From the NCBI RefSeq assembly GCF_005239225.2, contig NC_133301.1:15562318-15626317 (forward strand): a stretch of 64,000 nt of DNA. The letters are read 5' to 3'. The notes under the pieces are model-generated. The model saw only the letters and a list, made by a program, of their open reading frames with translations. It was not told the origin of the DNA and searched no databases. The DNA comes from Populus alba (Eukaryota; Streptophyta; Magnoliopsida; Malpighiales; Salicaceae). Of the stretch, positions 11,545 to 23,899 are shown in pieces (the stretch's first letter is position 1; every line of letters begins with the position of its first letter). The position numbers were made by a program, and so were the translations under genes.

Positions 11545-13800
11545 GAGTACCTTGCCAATCCGAAACCATTTTCAATGTTTTGCACCTCCATTGTTTGTTT
11601 CTTTCAGGCTCAATGCATCTCCTCATTGCTTGGAATATCAGGAGGAACGAGCTGTAACCTTGTAATGAGGAGAGTTGAAAACGACTTGAAATCAAAGAGC
11701 AATCGATCAAAACTTCTTCCAAAAATGGGATGAAGAAGATCAAGTTCTGTAATTTCAAAATCCTTTTCAGGTGCAGTAGCTTCATGTCCAGTATCAATTA
11801 ATTTCTAGAATCTAAACCTTCCACAGTATTGGTAAACGACTCCTGTATCTTGTCTAATTTATGTAATTTATATCCTTTGTAATGTTATCTATCTATTTTA
11901 TCCTAATCTCAGCAAAGAGAGTACGGTAAGAAAAAACTTGAAGAACGCGTATGAACTATTGGATCATGATGCTAAAGTAATCCAGTTGTATATTTTTAGG
12001 TTATGTCTGGTTAATTTTTTGTAAAGGACAGACATAGAAGGGATATATTTGTGTTCGGTTGAAGGGCAGACATGGAAGGGACATGATTGTGTTTGGTTGA
12101 ATGGATACACATGAATATATACAAATAAATCTACCTCTTTGGGAAAACTAGTAGTTTTTTTTTTTTTTGTTTTTTGTAATTAACTGTTTCAACTTTCAAG
12201 TGTGGAGGTTTGTTAACCTGACATTGCAGTCTAGACCGCCTTCAATTTGAGCATAGGAATAGCTTTGAGGGCCTGAGTAAATAGCAAATCTAGTGGACAA
12301 TGCATGTGCGTGTACCTCCCACAACCCAACTTGGTCTGCACATAGAAATGCATCCATTTGATGTTTAAAAAAAGAAAACGCAAAAAATCAATCACATCAT
12401 GAACTCTTCAAACTAAAAGATCCCTTAAAGTAGCTCGACACGAATAGGGTTTATTTTACAAATAATCAAGTCCAACCTCAATTGCATCTATTTGATGCTT
12501 AAAAAAGGAAAATGCATCTATTTGCAAATAATCAACTACATTATGAACTCTTCAAGCTGAAAGATCCCCCAAGTAATTCAAGTCAAACCTCGGAGACATG
12601 CAACTTAAAGATTTTATATTCAAGGCTTGATGGGAATCTTCGATGCTTATTTATATTGCGTCCTAACAATTAATGTCAAAAATTATGAATTTACTATTTC
12701 ATCAATAATCTTTCATATAATAAATTTAAAAACAAGTAAAATTAGATTTGACTTGAGTAAAATCAATAAAATCAAACCGGGTTTATAAATTTATAAAAGG
12801 TATAAATATTATGTAAGGTGAGTGGTTTTTTTGAGTTTTTTATAAATTAATTAACTGGTTACCATGTTATTTTTAATTTGTTATATATTTTAAGGTATTT
12901 GAACCTTTTTCATTGCTTATTTCATTTTTTTTTACCATTATTTATTACTTGTTTAAAATTATCAATATATTATTAATTAAAAAAATATTACTTATAATTT
13001 TAGAATTCATTGCGTGTAAAACAAAAAGGTTTCTAACAACCTTAGTCATAACAATCACATTAGGCTTACAGCGGCAACTTAATCAACCAGTCAACCAGCC
13101 TAAAAGGCTGATTAATACATTGATCTTTGACTTTATTAAATGAGAAGACTTTCAATTTTTAGAAAAAAAGTAAGAGACTATTTTGCTACTTGTTAGCCGT
13201 GTTATAAACCCATCAGCTTATCTTGCTGACTGGCCATCCTGGACCTCGTGGGTCAAGAAGATAGAAAAGTCAACATGAATTGTTTTTATGATAGCCTTTT
13301 GGAAATTCACTAGATAAAAATGTTAATTATATTAATTTTAAAGTATTTTTTTGCTTGCAGGAACCAATGATAACAATTAAAGGCCATAAGTCAAAAGTTG
13401 TTTATTCCACCAAGTAATTACTCCCAACATATTTACTTAATATTTTAAGTCAAAAGCACTATTTGAGAAAGTTGCTATTGTTTTTTTAGTAGGAGGCTCG
13501 TTGGATATTGAACTACATAATAGAAGATAGCCTTTCTATATTATATAATTGCCAAATACAATATAGTTATTAGAACTCGAACCTGCTTCATTGAAGAAAG
13601 TCATCCACCGACGTTAGACTATAAATCTTCTTACACGAAATATGATTATTTTTTTTGTAAGTTATTGAAGAGTTTTAGCCACTAAAGTTGTTTTTTTTTG
13701 CAAGTTATTGAAGAGTTTAGCCACTAAAGTTGTTTTTGTTCCTCTTCTATCTCCATCTTAATTAATTATTAATAGAAACCCTATCATAATTTTTAGATTT
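11545..13800. other. 3' flank of cycloartenol synthase and AT-rich spacer
   Basis: The first few hundred bases probably hold the 3' UTR; no poly(A) signal can be singled out. Further on, a related pair of stretches near 12370-12430 and 12500-12570 shares ATGAACTCTTCAA and AAAGATCCC. No gene is recognised; the open frame at 12913-13143 is low-complexity. Confidence 0.6.
13657..13732 (+). repeat. Short tandem duplication, 43-bp period
   Basis: The unit AAGTTATTGAAGAGTTT(T)AGCCACTAAAGTTG occurs twice in tandem, at 13657-13690 and 13700-13732, separated by a T run. Probably replication slippage; no function is evident. Confidence 0.85.
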
Positions 13801-14019
13801 AACAATGAAATTTATGTTAGTATTTATATTTACAGTCTGTTGGCACAAAACTTGTCGACTTGATCACGAACAAAAATAATTCATCAAAAAAACTCTCATC
13901 AATGAATTTATGGTTTGTCAATAGATCCATCAGTAATAATTTTACAGATTGATTTACTAAAGGACAAAGCACTCCAAAAAACACTTTACTTTGCTTCATT
14001 TTGCTGATACTTCCATTGT

Positions 14020-14230
14020 TGAATATAACAAATCACCGATACAAAAATCATATGTCATTTCATTGGTGATTTTTTCTTGTTTGTTGGTGAGTTTAACATG
14101 TAACCGTCGAACAGACAGTCTCTTATTTCTATCGGTGAGTAAACAACAACAGTAACATTTGCAGTAATTGTTTTCCAACTCTCTGAAATATATCGACGGA
14201 CTAATATTCATCGGTAAACTCAATCTATAA
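14020..14230. repeat. Decayed CACTA repeat array (CGTCGGT-like)
   Basis: Degenerate versions of the CCGTCGGT/ACCGACGG motif that is dense in the CACTA DNA at 55-64 kb appear here (ATCACCGATAC, CATTGGTGATT, ATCGACGGACTAAT, CATCGGTAAAC). They lie on the transposase-3' side of the decayed transposase, the same relative order as at 59.6-60.3 kb. I read this as a heavily mutated array of a related, older element. Confidence 0.55.
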
Positions 14231-14589
14231 TAATTTAAAAATATATTTTTTTAAAAAATCTATTAAACATAAACAAAAAATAAAAAAAAATTAAATAAAT
14301 ATAAAATTCAAATATTTATTACAAATTTAAACATTTATAAGCTCAAAGATAATTAATCTTCAATAAAGGCGCTGGAAAGAAGAGGAGATGGGTCTTTTTC
14401 CTGGACCATGGGGTGAATAAGAAGGAGAAGATATATCACTCATTTATGATCTTATCTCCATTACCAATAGGCAGAGTTTAGTCGTCTTAGCACTGAGTCG
14501 TTTATAATCAACAGTAAGATGGGTCGTCCAATCTTTAACTTATTGGTCTAAAATCTCTTTGAACTTCGAACTTTGAGTGCTTCAAAGCA

Positions 14590-16030
14590 TGTTCATCAGA
14601 AAAAACACAAACTCTTAAGCCATTGATAAACAAGTAAATGTGTATTATTGTTTAAGGCGAAGCTGGCTTTAGGCTTTATGACCCGTAACCCATCATAAAA
14701 CAACTCTATATTTTTGCGGTGACAAAACAAAGATATATTCATTATAGCCTTGATATTGTCATTTGTTTTCCCTTTCACGTCCATAATTGTGTTGAAAATG
14801 TTTTCAAATACGTTCTTTTCAATATGCATGAAATCAAGGTTATAGCGTAGGATATTTGTCTTCCAATAAGAGAGCTCCCAAAAAATATTTTGTTTTACCC
14901 AATGGTGGGTCAAATCAAAACCAAAAAACTTCTGCTTACCAGATTAAAAACCAAACGCAATGGCATCGTACTACGACACCACATTATACAATTCTCCACC
15001 CAACAATAACAGTGGTGCAACATCCCTTTCAACTATGTCAATAAAAAAGTCTTTTTTGTTCTTTCTATACTTATGATCTGTTAATAAGAACTGCTTATGG
15101 CAATAAAAAAGAAGAAGATGTTTTAACCCCATTTATTAACGTGTAGGCCTTGTTTATTTTCCATACAGTATGGACATGCTAGTTTTTCCTTGTGTGTTTC
15201 AATAGAAATTATTTCATGCTCAAGAAAATTATTGATTGTCCACATCAGAGTTGTCTTCATCTGAAAATTTTATTTCCTCGATACATCATATGTTAAATCC
15301 CTTGATAAGCACAACTCATCAATCAACGGACAAAGACAAACATCAATATTCCAACCCGGATATTAAGATCGAGTATGATTATAAAAAAATATGAACTTCG
15401 GTCCCCATACACTTTCCTGGTGGCAAATTATAAATCGTGAGTATCGATCAACTATAAAAAATAAGGAGCAACAAATGACCCGAATGAATTGAATCTGTTT
15501 GTACATAAATCCAAGATGCATGTTCCTTAATTCCACTAAAAACCAAAGGATACGCCGCCATTTAAAATATTTTCAGGCTTCACCATTGGAAGGGTTCACC
15601 ATCACTCCATCCACTGGATTATGTGAATGATGTTATGTCATGTGCTTAGCAGTCTTTGGTGACTTGAATAACCTTTGTACTCTAGGTGTGATTGGGAAGT
15701 TATCTACATTTTCTATGTATGACAAGTCATTCCTTTGCCAATTCTAGGTTTATAACAAGCTTCCCCACATGTTCTGCAACTTCATCGCACATTGTTAGAA
15801 CTAAAAGTTGACTTAACCATTCTTTTCTATCATGGTTTCATGAGGAACAAATGGTTCCGAATCGCGTATACAAACTAACACGGGTATCTCTTCATGAACC
15901 CTTTTGTAGAAGATGCACTCATTACAACATCTGGATCTAGAAACTTTTTATTTTTACACCTCTTACATGGACATCTAATACCGCCTTCTATTTATTTTCT
16001 CAAATTAGATAGTAGATCGAGTGTCATTTG
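14590..16030 (-). pseudogene. Decayed CACTA (En/Spm) TNP2 transposase
   Basis: The minus strand at 14596-14913 encodes a recognisable TNP2-type block (HHWVKQNIFWEL, HIEKNVFENIFNTIMDVKGK), closely parallel to the transposase at 61.8-63.4 kb. Upstream, in broken frames, further matches follow in order: the region near 15300-15720 parallels 62880-63290, and 15890-15990 reads as a Cys-rich CPCKRCKNKKF block, the transposase-associated zinc-binding domain normally at the N terminus. Stops and frameshifts are frequent, so the copy cannot make transposase. It retains the N-terminal domain that the 60-63 kb copy lacks. It lies downstream of the cyclase gene with no sign of affecting it. Confidence 0.8.
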
Positions 16031-16039
16031 TTTAGGTTA

Positions 16040-16749
16040 TAAATTAATATTACATGACAGATATTTAAATCCACTAGGTATAATTATGTCGGTAAAAAAA
16101 TAATATATCATCATATTTGGTTTAACTGTTTTTTTCTTCCATTTTTTATTGTAATTTTTTTTGTATACATCAAGAGAATATTTGATCAGTGTTTACCAAT
16201 GACTGCTAAACGTGGCAACCCGGGAAAGCTTAAGAGATGAGGAATCTGAGAAAGCTTCTTTTTCTGCCTACCAAAGACAGAGGGTCAGGTGCTGTCTGAT
16301 CTCCTTTGTTTAATAGTCTCTTTCTTTTTATGCATATTCAAGTTAAAAAAATTACTATGAAATATTTAAGTCAATTTATCTATTGTGTACGTACTTGTAC
16401 AATTTTTTAATTTTTTTTAGTGAAAACAGTATTGAAAGTCAATATCAATGTGCGTGGAAGAGTGAAGGGAGTTGTTTGAAACCTTGTTAGCAAATACAAA
16501 ACCGTTGCAAATATATATATATTATTTTAGAAAGACAAAACAAACATAAGATTGTTAAATCTAGAGAGGTCCACTTCAAATAAATTTATTTTTATATTGG
16601 GTTATATTTAGTATATATTCAATGGATATGTTTTTATTCATTTTGTTGGAATCTTCATAAGGAAGCAAGCAAGCATGCTTAGGTTTTATACTCTTACTAG
16701 CGATTTCTAAAAAAGAAGCCATTGTTTTAATGCTTCCAATTTCCTCAGA
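16040..16749. other. Spacer before assembly gap
   Basis: AT-rich sequence with no gene recognised, containing a short TA run near 16512-16522. Confidence 0.5.
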
Positions 16750-17249
16750 NNNNNNNNNNNNNNNNNNNNNNNNNNNNNNNNNNNNNNNNNNNNNNNNNNN
16801 NNNNNNNNNNNNNNNNNNNNNNNNNNNNNNNNNNNNNNNNNNNNNNNNNNNNNNNNNNNNNNNNNNNNNNNNNNNNNNNNNNNNNNNNNNNNNNNNNNNN
16901 NNNNNNNNNNNNNNNNNNNNNNNNNNNNNNNNNNNNNNNNNNNNNNNNNNNNNNNNNNNNNNNNNNNNNNNNNNNNNNNNNNNNNNNNNNNNNNNNNNNN
17001 NNNNNNNNNNNNNNNNNNNNNNNNNNNNNNNNNNNNNNNNNNNNNNNNNNNNNNNNNNNNNNNNNNNNNNNNNNNNNNNNNNNNNNNNNNNNNNNNNNNN
17101 NNNNNNNNNNNNNNNNNNNNNNNNNNNNNNNNNNNNNNNNNNNNNNNNNNNNNNNNNNNNNNNNNNNNNNNNNNNNNNNNNNNNNNNNNNNNNNNNNNNN
17201 NNNNNNNNNNNNNNNNNNNNNNNNNNNNNNNNNNNNNNNNNNNNNNNNN
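16750..17249. other. Assembly gap (500 N)
   Basis: Exactly 500 N bases, the kind of round length used as a placeholder, so true size is unknown. Any open frame spanning it is meaningless. Confidence 0.99.
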
Positions 17250-19350
17250 ATGCTTGGGCTGAAGGCTTATGATCAGGATCTGATCACCTCGAAACCCTCC
17301 TACATCAGAAAGAAATCGCCATTATCTTCATGAGAAAAACCTATAGACGAGAGACAGATAATGGGAACATTATCGGAAGTAGAGCAAAGCTCGTGATGCA
17401 TGATAGTTTAATGCATTTTATCATCTGCAAATTTGTGAAACTAGGAAATGAAGGGAAAAGGAAGAAGAATGAACAAGTCCAAAAGTCCAACGTTGTATTG
17501 ATATCATTTTGTTACATAACATCATTCTGTGATTGATATGATTGTGCTCCTAGTTGTAGATAATCGAGGACGCATTATTACAATTTAATTTGAGCTACCT
17601 CCACGGTTCCTCAAAAGAATGACAGAATGTGGCTTAGCCACCAAAAGGAGAGTATCATAAGCCTTTTGATTATAAAATGTGATGGTCATCATCGGCCGTC
17701 CTCGTGTTTGCAGTTGGGAGAGGTTGAACTGCAGCTAGAGGGTTGTCACAGATTCATATGAGATGCAAGCTGGCCACAGGGTCTGCCTATAGCCTTCTCT
17801 GCAGCTGAATAGATAGATAGAAAGGGAAATTGTTATAAACAATCAAGCGTTCCCAAACTTCAAAAGTGAATGACCGGAACCATCAAAAACATGGATCACA
17901 CATGCAAAATTGCTTGTTTCGTACTAACCTCCTCAATAGGTAGCTAGGAAATTGTTTCTAAGTCTTTTTGGAGATCCGATCCCTCAATAACATTTATATC
18001 TTTTGACGGAGAATAATGAGCTTCATGGTTATTTTCTTGCAAAACTGAGGAGAGCTGTCATGAATTGAATGTTTTGAGAGGATATATAGGGTGTAATCGC
18101 CTCAAAAGTACCTGGAAAAAGACATGGCATAGTATAAAGATAGAACAGAATGATAATCTTCCTATGAATAGGTTCAGTCAAAACTTCCATGACTGCTTGA
18201 TTTAGATGCCCGAGAACATCGATCCATCAGAATACAATAATTAAAGCGATTCTAATTAAAAAAAAGTGGCTGAGACCCAAGATTTTAAATCTTACCTGTC
18301 GTTTTTTTCCTCAGGCAATGCAAGCTTTCTCAACCCAGGGATCCATATCTTTCAGAGTTGTGCGCCAAGAAGTGTTACAAGCATAGACTCCGACAACCTC
18401 CAATATACTTGTCACTTCCAAAAGATACCTCCCATCACTCCTCCTGGCACCAACATCTGCTTCTGCAGCTACAAGAACATGGTATTTTCCATCCAAGAAA
18501 CTCTAATTGCAGAGGAAACCCTCAAGAAACTCTCGACACCTGAAAGATGAACCCTGATCTCTTGAAGACATGCCCTGACAAATAAAAACAAATTCAAAGT
18601 TACATCCATCCACCACAAAATATAGAAATGCCTTTGTCGACCTAGTGACGGTCCAAACCAATATTACAGATAAATAAGCTAGTTTCTTTCTGATAATCAT
18701 CCTAATTAACCCATCAGAATGTTACACCCAAGTTCACCAGTTACCTTCTCCACAGCAAAGCTTCGCCATCATTACGAAATACAGATATCTTCAGTTCAAA
18801 AATATAAAAATTTGTAATTTTTTATTTTTATTTTATTGTTTTGATTATTTGATGTTAAAATTAATTTTAAAAAATAAAAAAATATATTATTTTAATAACA
18901 TTTACCAATAAAAAGGATATATTGGGCAAACAACAGTGCTCTTTTAACCAAAATCACTATTTTGCCCTCCATGTGTTTGTGCCGATTAACTGATTTTACG
19001 CAATGTTTGTTGGATTAACTGAATCAACAGGTAATTGGTTTTTACACAAATTTAATATCCAAAAACAATCTCAATTCAATCTAGATTGGTGATCCATCGG
19101 ATTGATTTGTTTGGCCTGTTCAATAACTATAGATAGCGGGTAAGACCCACATTTGCCACAAACATCTTGCCTTGTTTGAAATTTGGCAAACTTGGAGTGT
19201 CATTGGTAATCTCACAACAACCGAACCATTAATTTTCCAGCTATGGATTTTTTTTTCTGTTATTGTTTATGGTTTGGGTATTTGATTTATCCTTCTCTTT
19301 TTTGTCCTTCTTTGCAGTGCTGAAAGAAAGGAAGCTTTATAGAGGAAGTA
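17250..19350. other. Unidentified spacer with a gene-like fragment
   Basis: Between the gap and the RPN13 pseudogene the composition is less AT-rich than the spacers. On the minus strand at about 18312-18496 there is a stretch of protein-like composition (…HVLVAAEADVGARRSDG…, then LEVTSILEVVGVYACNTSW) that ends in TGA and has no family I recognise; a GTAAGA just beyond it (reading minus) resembles a splice donor. A second balanced stretch lies near 17640-17810. This could be the remains of a gene whose rest lies in or beyond the gap, or chance. I assign no function. Confidence 0.3.
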
Positions 19351-19358
19351 TGCGAAAA

Positions 19359-22113
19359 ATGGGTTCTTCATCAGCTGAAGATATTCCAGCCAATGCAAGT
19401 AAATAAAATCACCTTTTTGTTAAAATTGTGGGTTTTGCTTAAAATCTGTTTCTTATTAATTAGAGCATGTAATTGCTTTTTTAGATGTATGTTTTTCTTG
19501 ATGGGGTTATGTTATGGTGTTGTGGTTGTTTTGATGGTAGGAAATTGTGTTGGAGTTTCGTGCTGGTTAAAATGGTTTTCTATGGAAAAAGTTGTTCCTG
19601 ATTCTCGAAAAGGACTTGTTCGATTGGAAGGGCAACCTGATATCTTTTGGTTTTTTTTGTGTTATATAGAGTTCGTGCCGTGTAAAGATTTTTTAGTTAC
19701 TTCTGTTGTTTTGGTTTATCTCAAGTACTAGATAGTGTATTTCTAGAATCTTGTTTCCTGTTTGTAGTCGAAATTTTTGAAATGTTCCAGGTTGATGAGG
19801 GCTTGCTTCATTTCTAGTGGCTTGATAGGAATTTGAATGCTGTGGAAGATGTATCCTAGTTATTATTATGTTTTTTTAGCCTGGGGATTTTGTTTCTCTC
19901 TTCCAACATTGGTTTTTATTTCATTTTCTGTTCTTTGTTTTCTTAATATTCTTTTGAGGTGAGAACTTGGTAGCTTTTTCTTGACATATTGATTAACAGG
20001 ATCAGATAATTTTTTTCTGAAGAGGCTGTTTTTGAGAAGGTACACTTTTCTCTCTTAGTTTTTTCTTGGATGGGAGATATTTGACTCTAATAATTGATTG
20101 TAATATCATAGATTCATAATTCTTTGGGTTATTCAGGTTAATCAAGCTTTGGGAAGAGTATACATCTTGAAATTCAATACAGATGATCGAAAGTCTTTAT
20201 TTGGATGCAGATCAGGTTCATTTTCTGTGTTTTTCACTCTCTTATGTGCAACATTGACTCAGCTGTTAGTTGTATGATTTTGGAAAATTGTGCAACATGT
20301 TTGCAGGAGCCAAAAGCTAAAGATGATTCTCAATTGTGTAGGTCTGTCAAATATTATATTAATCATCCATTTGGTAAATACTTTTGTGTTTTGAGTCCTT
20401 TGTTAGCCATGCTACTCTTCATTATTTTGTTCCTAATCATCTTGGCTTATATTTAAATGCAAAGTTTAATCTTTTGTCGTTTAAGATTAGACTTTGCATT
20501 TAAATGCAAACAATTTGGTGTAGTTGATAAATCACTTTTGCTAATTTCACATCAGAAAGTTGTATAATTGCTTTATGGTCATCTCTCTGACAGAGGGTTT
20601 TTTTTTATAATTTTTTTTAATCTTGCAATATCTGCATTTATCTCCTCTCATCTCCACATTTTCATAAAGAAAACCTCTATTTCACATAAAGATCATATTA
20701 GACTAATTGGATTTCCTGCTTTCTACTTCCTGTTTATTTATTTTAGTTACACACTCCGTATGTGTGAATTGGTCTTCCTAAAATTTTACTAACCAGTTTT
20801 ACACCTTCAAACTAATGACCTGGCATATCACTTCAGCACTTATTCAAGAGTGAAGGTTTTCCATTAGCAACGTCGCTGCTTTATCTTGTTGTCTGGCAGA
20901 GTTCCTTGATAAAGAAGAGCCTGATGCTTCTACTCCTTCCCAAGTTTTTGAAGACATGCTTGAAGATAATATCTCATCAAGGTATATTTATTATAACAAA
21001 GAAGCATACTCAAAGATGATACTTCAACTCTAAAAGTTGATATAACAAGTAAGAGTAAGGATATAGAGATAAGTAATTTTCTGTTCTTTGAGACTAAGAG
21101 TCGGTGGAATAGAATGAGCCTCCCTTCTCTCCTTCTGGTCAATCATCTTGGAGAACCTATGTTCTTGCCTTGATAAAGACTCCTATCTTAGTTATTCGAG
21201 AAATATCAAGAAATTTTTCCAAAATCATTTCTGACAAAAACATCTCACCTACCTTAGCCCTTGTCAAATCCTTCATCCCCTTATGCCTTGCACAGACTTC
21301 CCGCGGGGTAAATTCTAAAAATTGGGCATCTTTTTATATGGAAATTCAGAATCATAACTTGGTGTTTGTCTATGTATATACATGTTTAATTTTTGTGATT
21401 CATTGTAAAATAACTTCAAAAAGGTTAAGGAGCACTTTTATTACCAAAAAGAAATGGTCTGGTATATATCACGTGGCCATTTTCTTTTATTCTGATGAGA
21501 TATTTGCTCATCACTCAGGAATGGAAACTTAATTGTCCCAGACCTTGGTGCAGAAGTAATGAGTGATGTAACCTCTTCATCAGGACCAATGAAATTGGAA
21601 GACTTGCAAAGAATCCTGAGTAATATTGGTGCTGGAGGTATGTTCTGCTCAGATAGTGCAATTGACCATATCCTTGTTTGCTGTACTTAGGGTGGCCCTC
21701 GTGATGTGATGATACATGTTGCAGGTAGTTCGGGTGATCCAGATAAAGGTAATTATTAATGCTTATTGTATACGTACTGTAAGACGGTCTTATGTTTGGG
21801 ATTTCCTGTGTGTTTTACGTCGGTGCATTCTGAGGTAATTATGAGGTTGCAGGGTCACTGAACTCCAGAGGATATTTCAGACTTGTTGCAGAGTCGTCCT
21901 TTCCGTCAGCAAGAGGATTCTTTTACTTATGTAAGAAATGCAAGGCTGATCCTTCTTGTTCTGTTTCTTGTCCTTTTGATGATAGCCAATTTTACAAGGT
22001 TTAACTCTTCTTTTTGTTTGAAGGTTCTCCGAACTGGACAAATAGATTTGTCTCAATTTGAGATCAACCCCAGTAAATGTGAGTGGTCTTTGGCTCCAGA
22101 ACCTGTAGCTTAG
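19359..22113 (+). pseudogene. RPN13: RPN13 (26S proteasome ubiquitin receptor) pseudogene
   Basis: RPN13/ADRM1 is the proteasome-lid ubiquitin receptor, with an N-terminal Pru domain and a C-terminal deubiquitinase-adaptor domain. Pieces appear in family order with introns between: MGSSSAEDIPA (19359), a Pru block around VVPDSRKGLVR (about 19585-19630), VEDDQIIFxEEAVFEK-like sequence (about 19840-20037), GRVYILKFNTDDRK (about 20150-20205), EPKAKDDSQLCRSVKYY (from 20307), FLDKEEPDA (about 20900), [21 protein letters not shown] (to about 21637), then [16 protein letters not shown] (to about 21930) and [16 protein letters not shown] (22030-22080). Damage is extensive: indels in the first two exons, Q to TAG near 19818, W to TGA near 21860, a lost splice donor (AT) near 20214, and absence of the exon encoding the DILKPDL…LPLEQRL block. 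Retained introns mean it arose by DNA duplication, not retroposition. Confidence 0.88.
21195..21545 (+). repeat. RPN13 intron segment duplicated at 27.2 and 42.1 kb
   Basis: This part of the RPN13 pseudogene (intron plus the start of the next exon, GGAAACTTAATTGTCCCAGACC) is repeated at 42127-42470, including the exon start, and in part at 27225-27345. Shared landmarks are ACATCTCAC, TTATATGG and TTGGTGTTTGTCTATGTATA. Confidence 0.8.
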
Positions 22114-22119
22114 CAATGG

Positions 22120-22800
22120 TTCTTAAATACATGGTATTCTCCGTAGCAAATCATTTAATGATATTCATCAGCGTTAACTAAAGTCTTTAGTTAATTCTTT
22201 CTTGGGAAATTCTGATTATAGAACCCTGTTCAGACTAACCTGAAGGTCCTGAACAACCTCTTCCTCAGCAATCCTGGCTTATCTTGATCTGCCCAATACT
22301 GGCTTGGGCATACATCTATGTATATTTTTTGGAGTTTCAAGAAGCCACGCTCTATGTAGGCATGCAGAGAATTTCCCACACCAAATTATAATCAAAATCG
22401 ATCCCCTTTAGTAATCTATTTTATTTAAACATACAGTCTGCCAAACCCAATCCAGAATACCAAGACATCCTCTTATTGATTCACGTAGAAACTAGGAAAA
22501 CTCATGATGCTATAAATAATGTACAAAAACAAAAACAAAACATGGAGAATATAGTTCATTATTATATTCTTAGAGCAATCAGTGAAGAAACTTCATTATT
22601 ACATGTCACACAGAAGCTAAGAACAAAAACAAAACAGAAATAAAAGCCAATATAACATTGCATTTAAACTTGTTTAAATCTTAAAACTAGAATACACACG
22701 AAGCACCAAGGCTATGAAAATCCAAACTTGGATAAAATGGGAAGATTGTCCACTAGAAAATAATAGCAATTGTTGATGCTCACCTCAATAAAGTAAAACC
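22120..22800. other. Spacer between RPN13 pseudogene and RLP fragment
   Basis: No gene seen. The right part (about 22645-22840) is the 3' flank of the RLP fragment and matches the 3' flank of the RLP gene at 33645-33795 (shared AATCTTAAAACTAGAATACA and CTCACCTCAATAAAGT), so the duplication extends past the stop codon. Confidence 0.7.
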
Positions 22801-22842
22801 AAGCTCGTCGCCAATATGGATTTATGTATAGAACTGCACCTA

Positions 22843-23892
22843 TCACCAACAACACCATGATGTATGCAACCCAAAGGTCACATAGAAAACTTCCATATCC
22901 ATGAAGCCACTATTATCTTTGTTGGTCGTTAAAGTTGACGTTGGTAATGGTGACATAGCCGCACCACAAACTTTGGATAGTGGTTGTCCACAAAGAAAAG
23001 GGTTGTCCTTATAGCAGCTCTCCTCAAATGTGGCAAACTGTGCAACTCTTGCAGGTGTCTTGCCGGATAGATTATTATGTGCCACACTGAAAACAGTTAG
23101 AAAATAAAGTTCAGTAAGTTTAGGAGGGATTTCTCCTTCCAATTTGTTGTAGGAAAGATCCAAGCTCTCTATTTCCTTTAACCTCGAGAATGCAGGTGGA
23201 ATTGGTCCAACCAAGTTGTTGTGCGAAAGGTTCAATGCCTTGATCTTGCTGAGATTTCCAATTTCAGGAGGAATCTTCCCTGTGAAATTATTGCTTGAGA
23301 AATCAATTCCAGTAAAGTAGTGGAGAATGCTGCCTCTATATGAAAGGGATACATTCTTTGCTGTAAACTTGAAAGATTCTTGTGAGGACTCAGGAGCATA
23401 GGCATCGGTTGATGATGTGAAAAAAGCAGTAGATATTATGCAAGAGAGGATATTACCAGAAAGGTAGTTGTAAGATAGATCAATCAGAGTTAATTGGTCC
23501 AACTTGCATAATTGAATTGGGATTTCACCTTCGAGATTGTTATAACTCAAGAGAAGATATTTCAAGTTAGATAGCTTGCCAATCCATTCTGGAACTCTAC
23601 CAGTTAAGTTATTATAGGAAAGATCTAATGCCAATAACTCAGAGTAGTTATAAAATGGCCTTGTGATCGGTCCTTGCAACTTATTTCTAGACAAATAAAC
23701 AAATTGTAACATTGAAGAAGTATCGAAGCTGGGTGGTAAAGGACCAGATAAATTGTTCCGTGAAAGGTCCAAAAATTCAAGAGAAGACATTTTCCCTATC
23801 CATCCAGGAATCATTTGAGAGAGATGGTTATTGCTGACATCCAACATTGTCAAAGAGGAGCAATTAGATAAGCTATCAGGGATACCATCAAA
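22843..23892 (-). pseudogene. 3' fragment of an LRR receptor-like protein gene
   Basis: Encodes the C-terminal third of a Cf-9/RLP-type protein: consecutive extracellular LRRs (LDLSxNNLSGxxP pattern), an island region (about residues 145-180 of the open frame) and the final LRR cap with a Cys pair (PFLCGQPLSKVC). It is very close in sequence to exon 11 of the RLP gene at 33.7-35.5 kb. The open frame ends early (…YVTFGLHTSW): one A is missing in a run at about 22870 relative to the intact copy, and the membrane segment and cytosolic tail that should follow are lost to that frameshift. Homology stops abruptly near 23892, so the 5' two-thirds of the gene are missing. A non-functional duplicate is most likely. 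Confidence 0.9.
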
Positions 23893-23899
23893 CTGATTG

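Noticed and set aside
16730..17272. Long open frame across the N block
   Set aside because: Ns translate to X; only about a dozen real residues.
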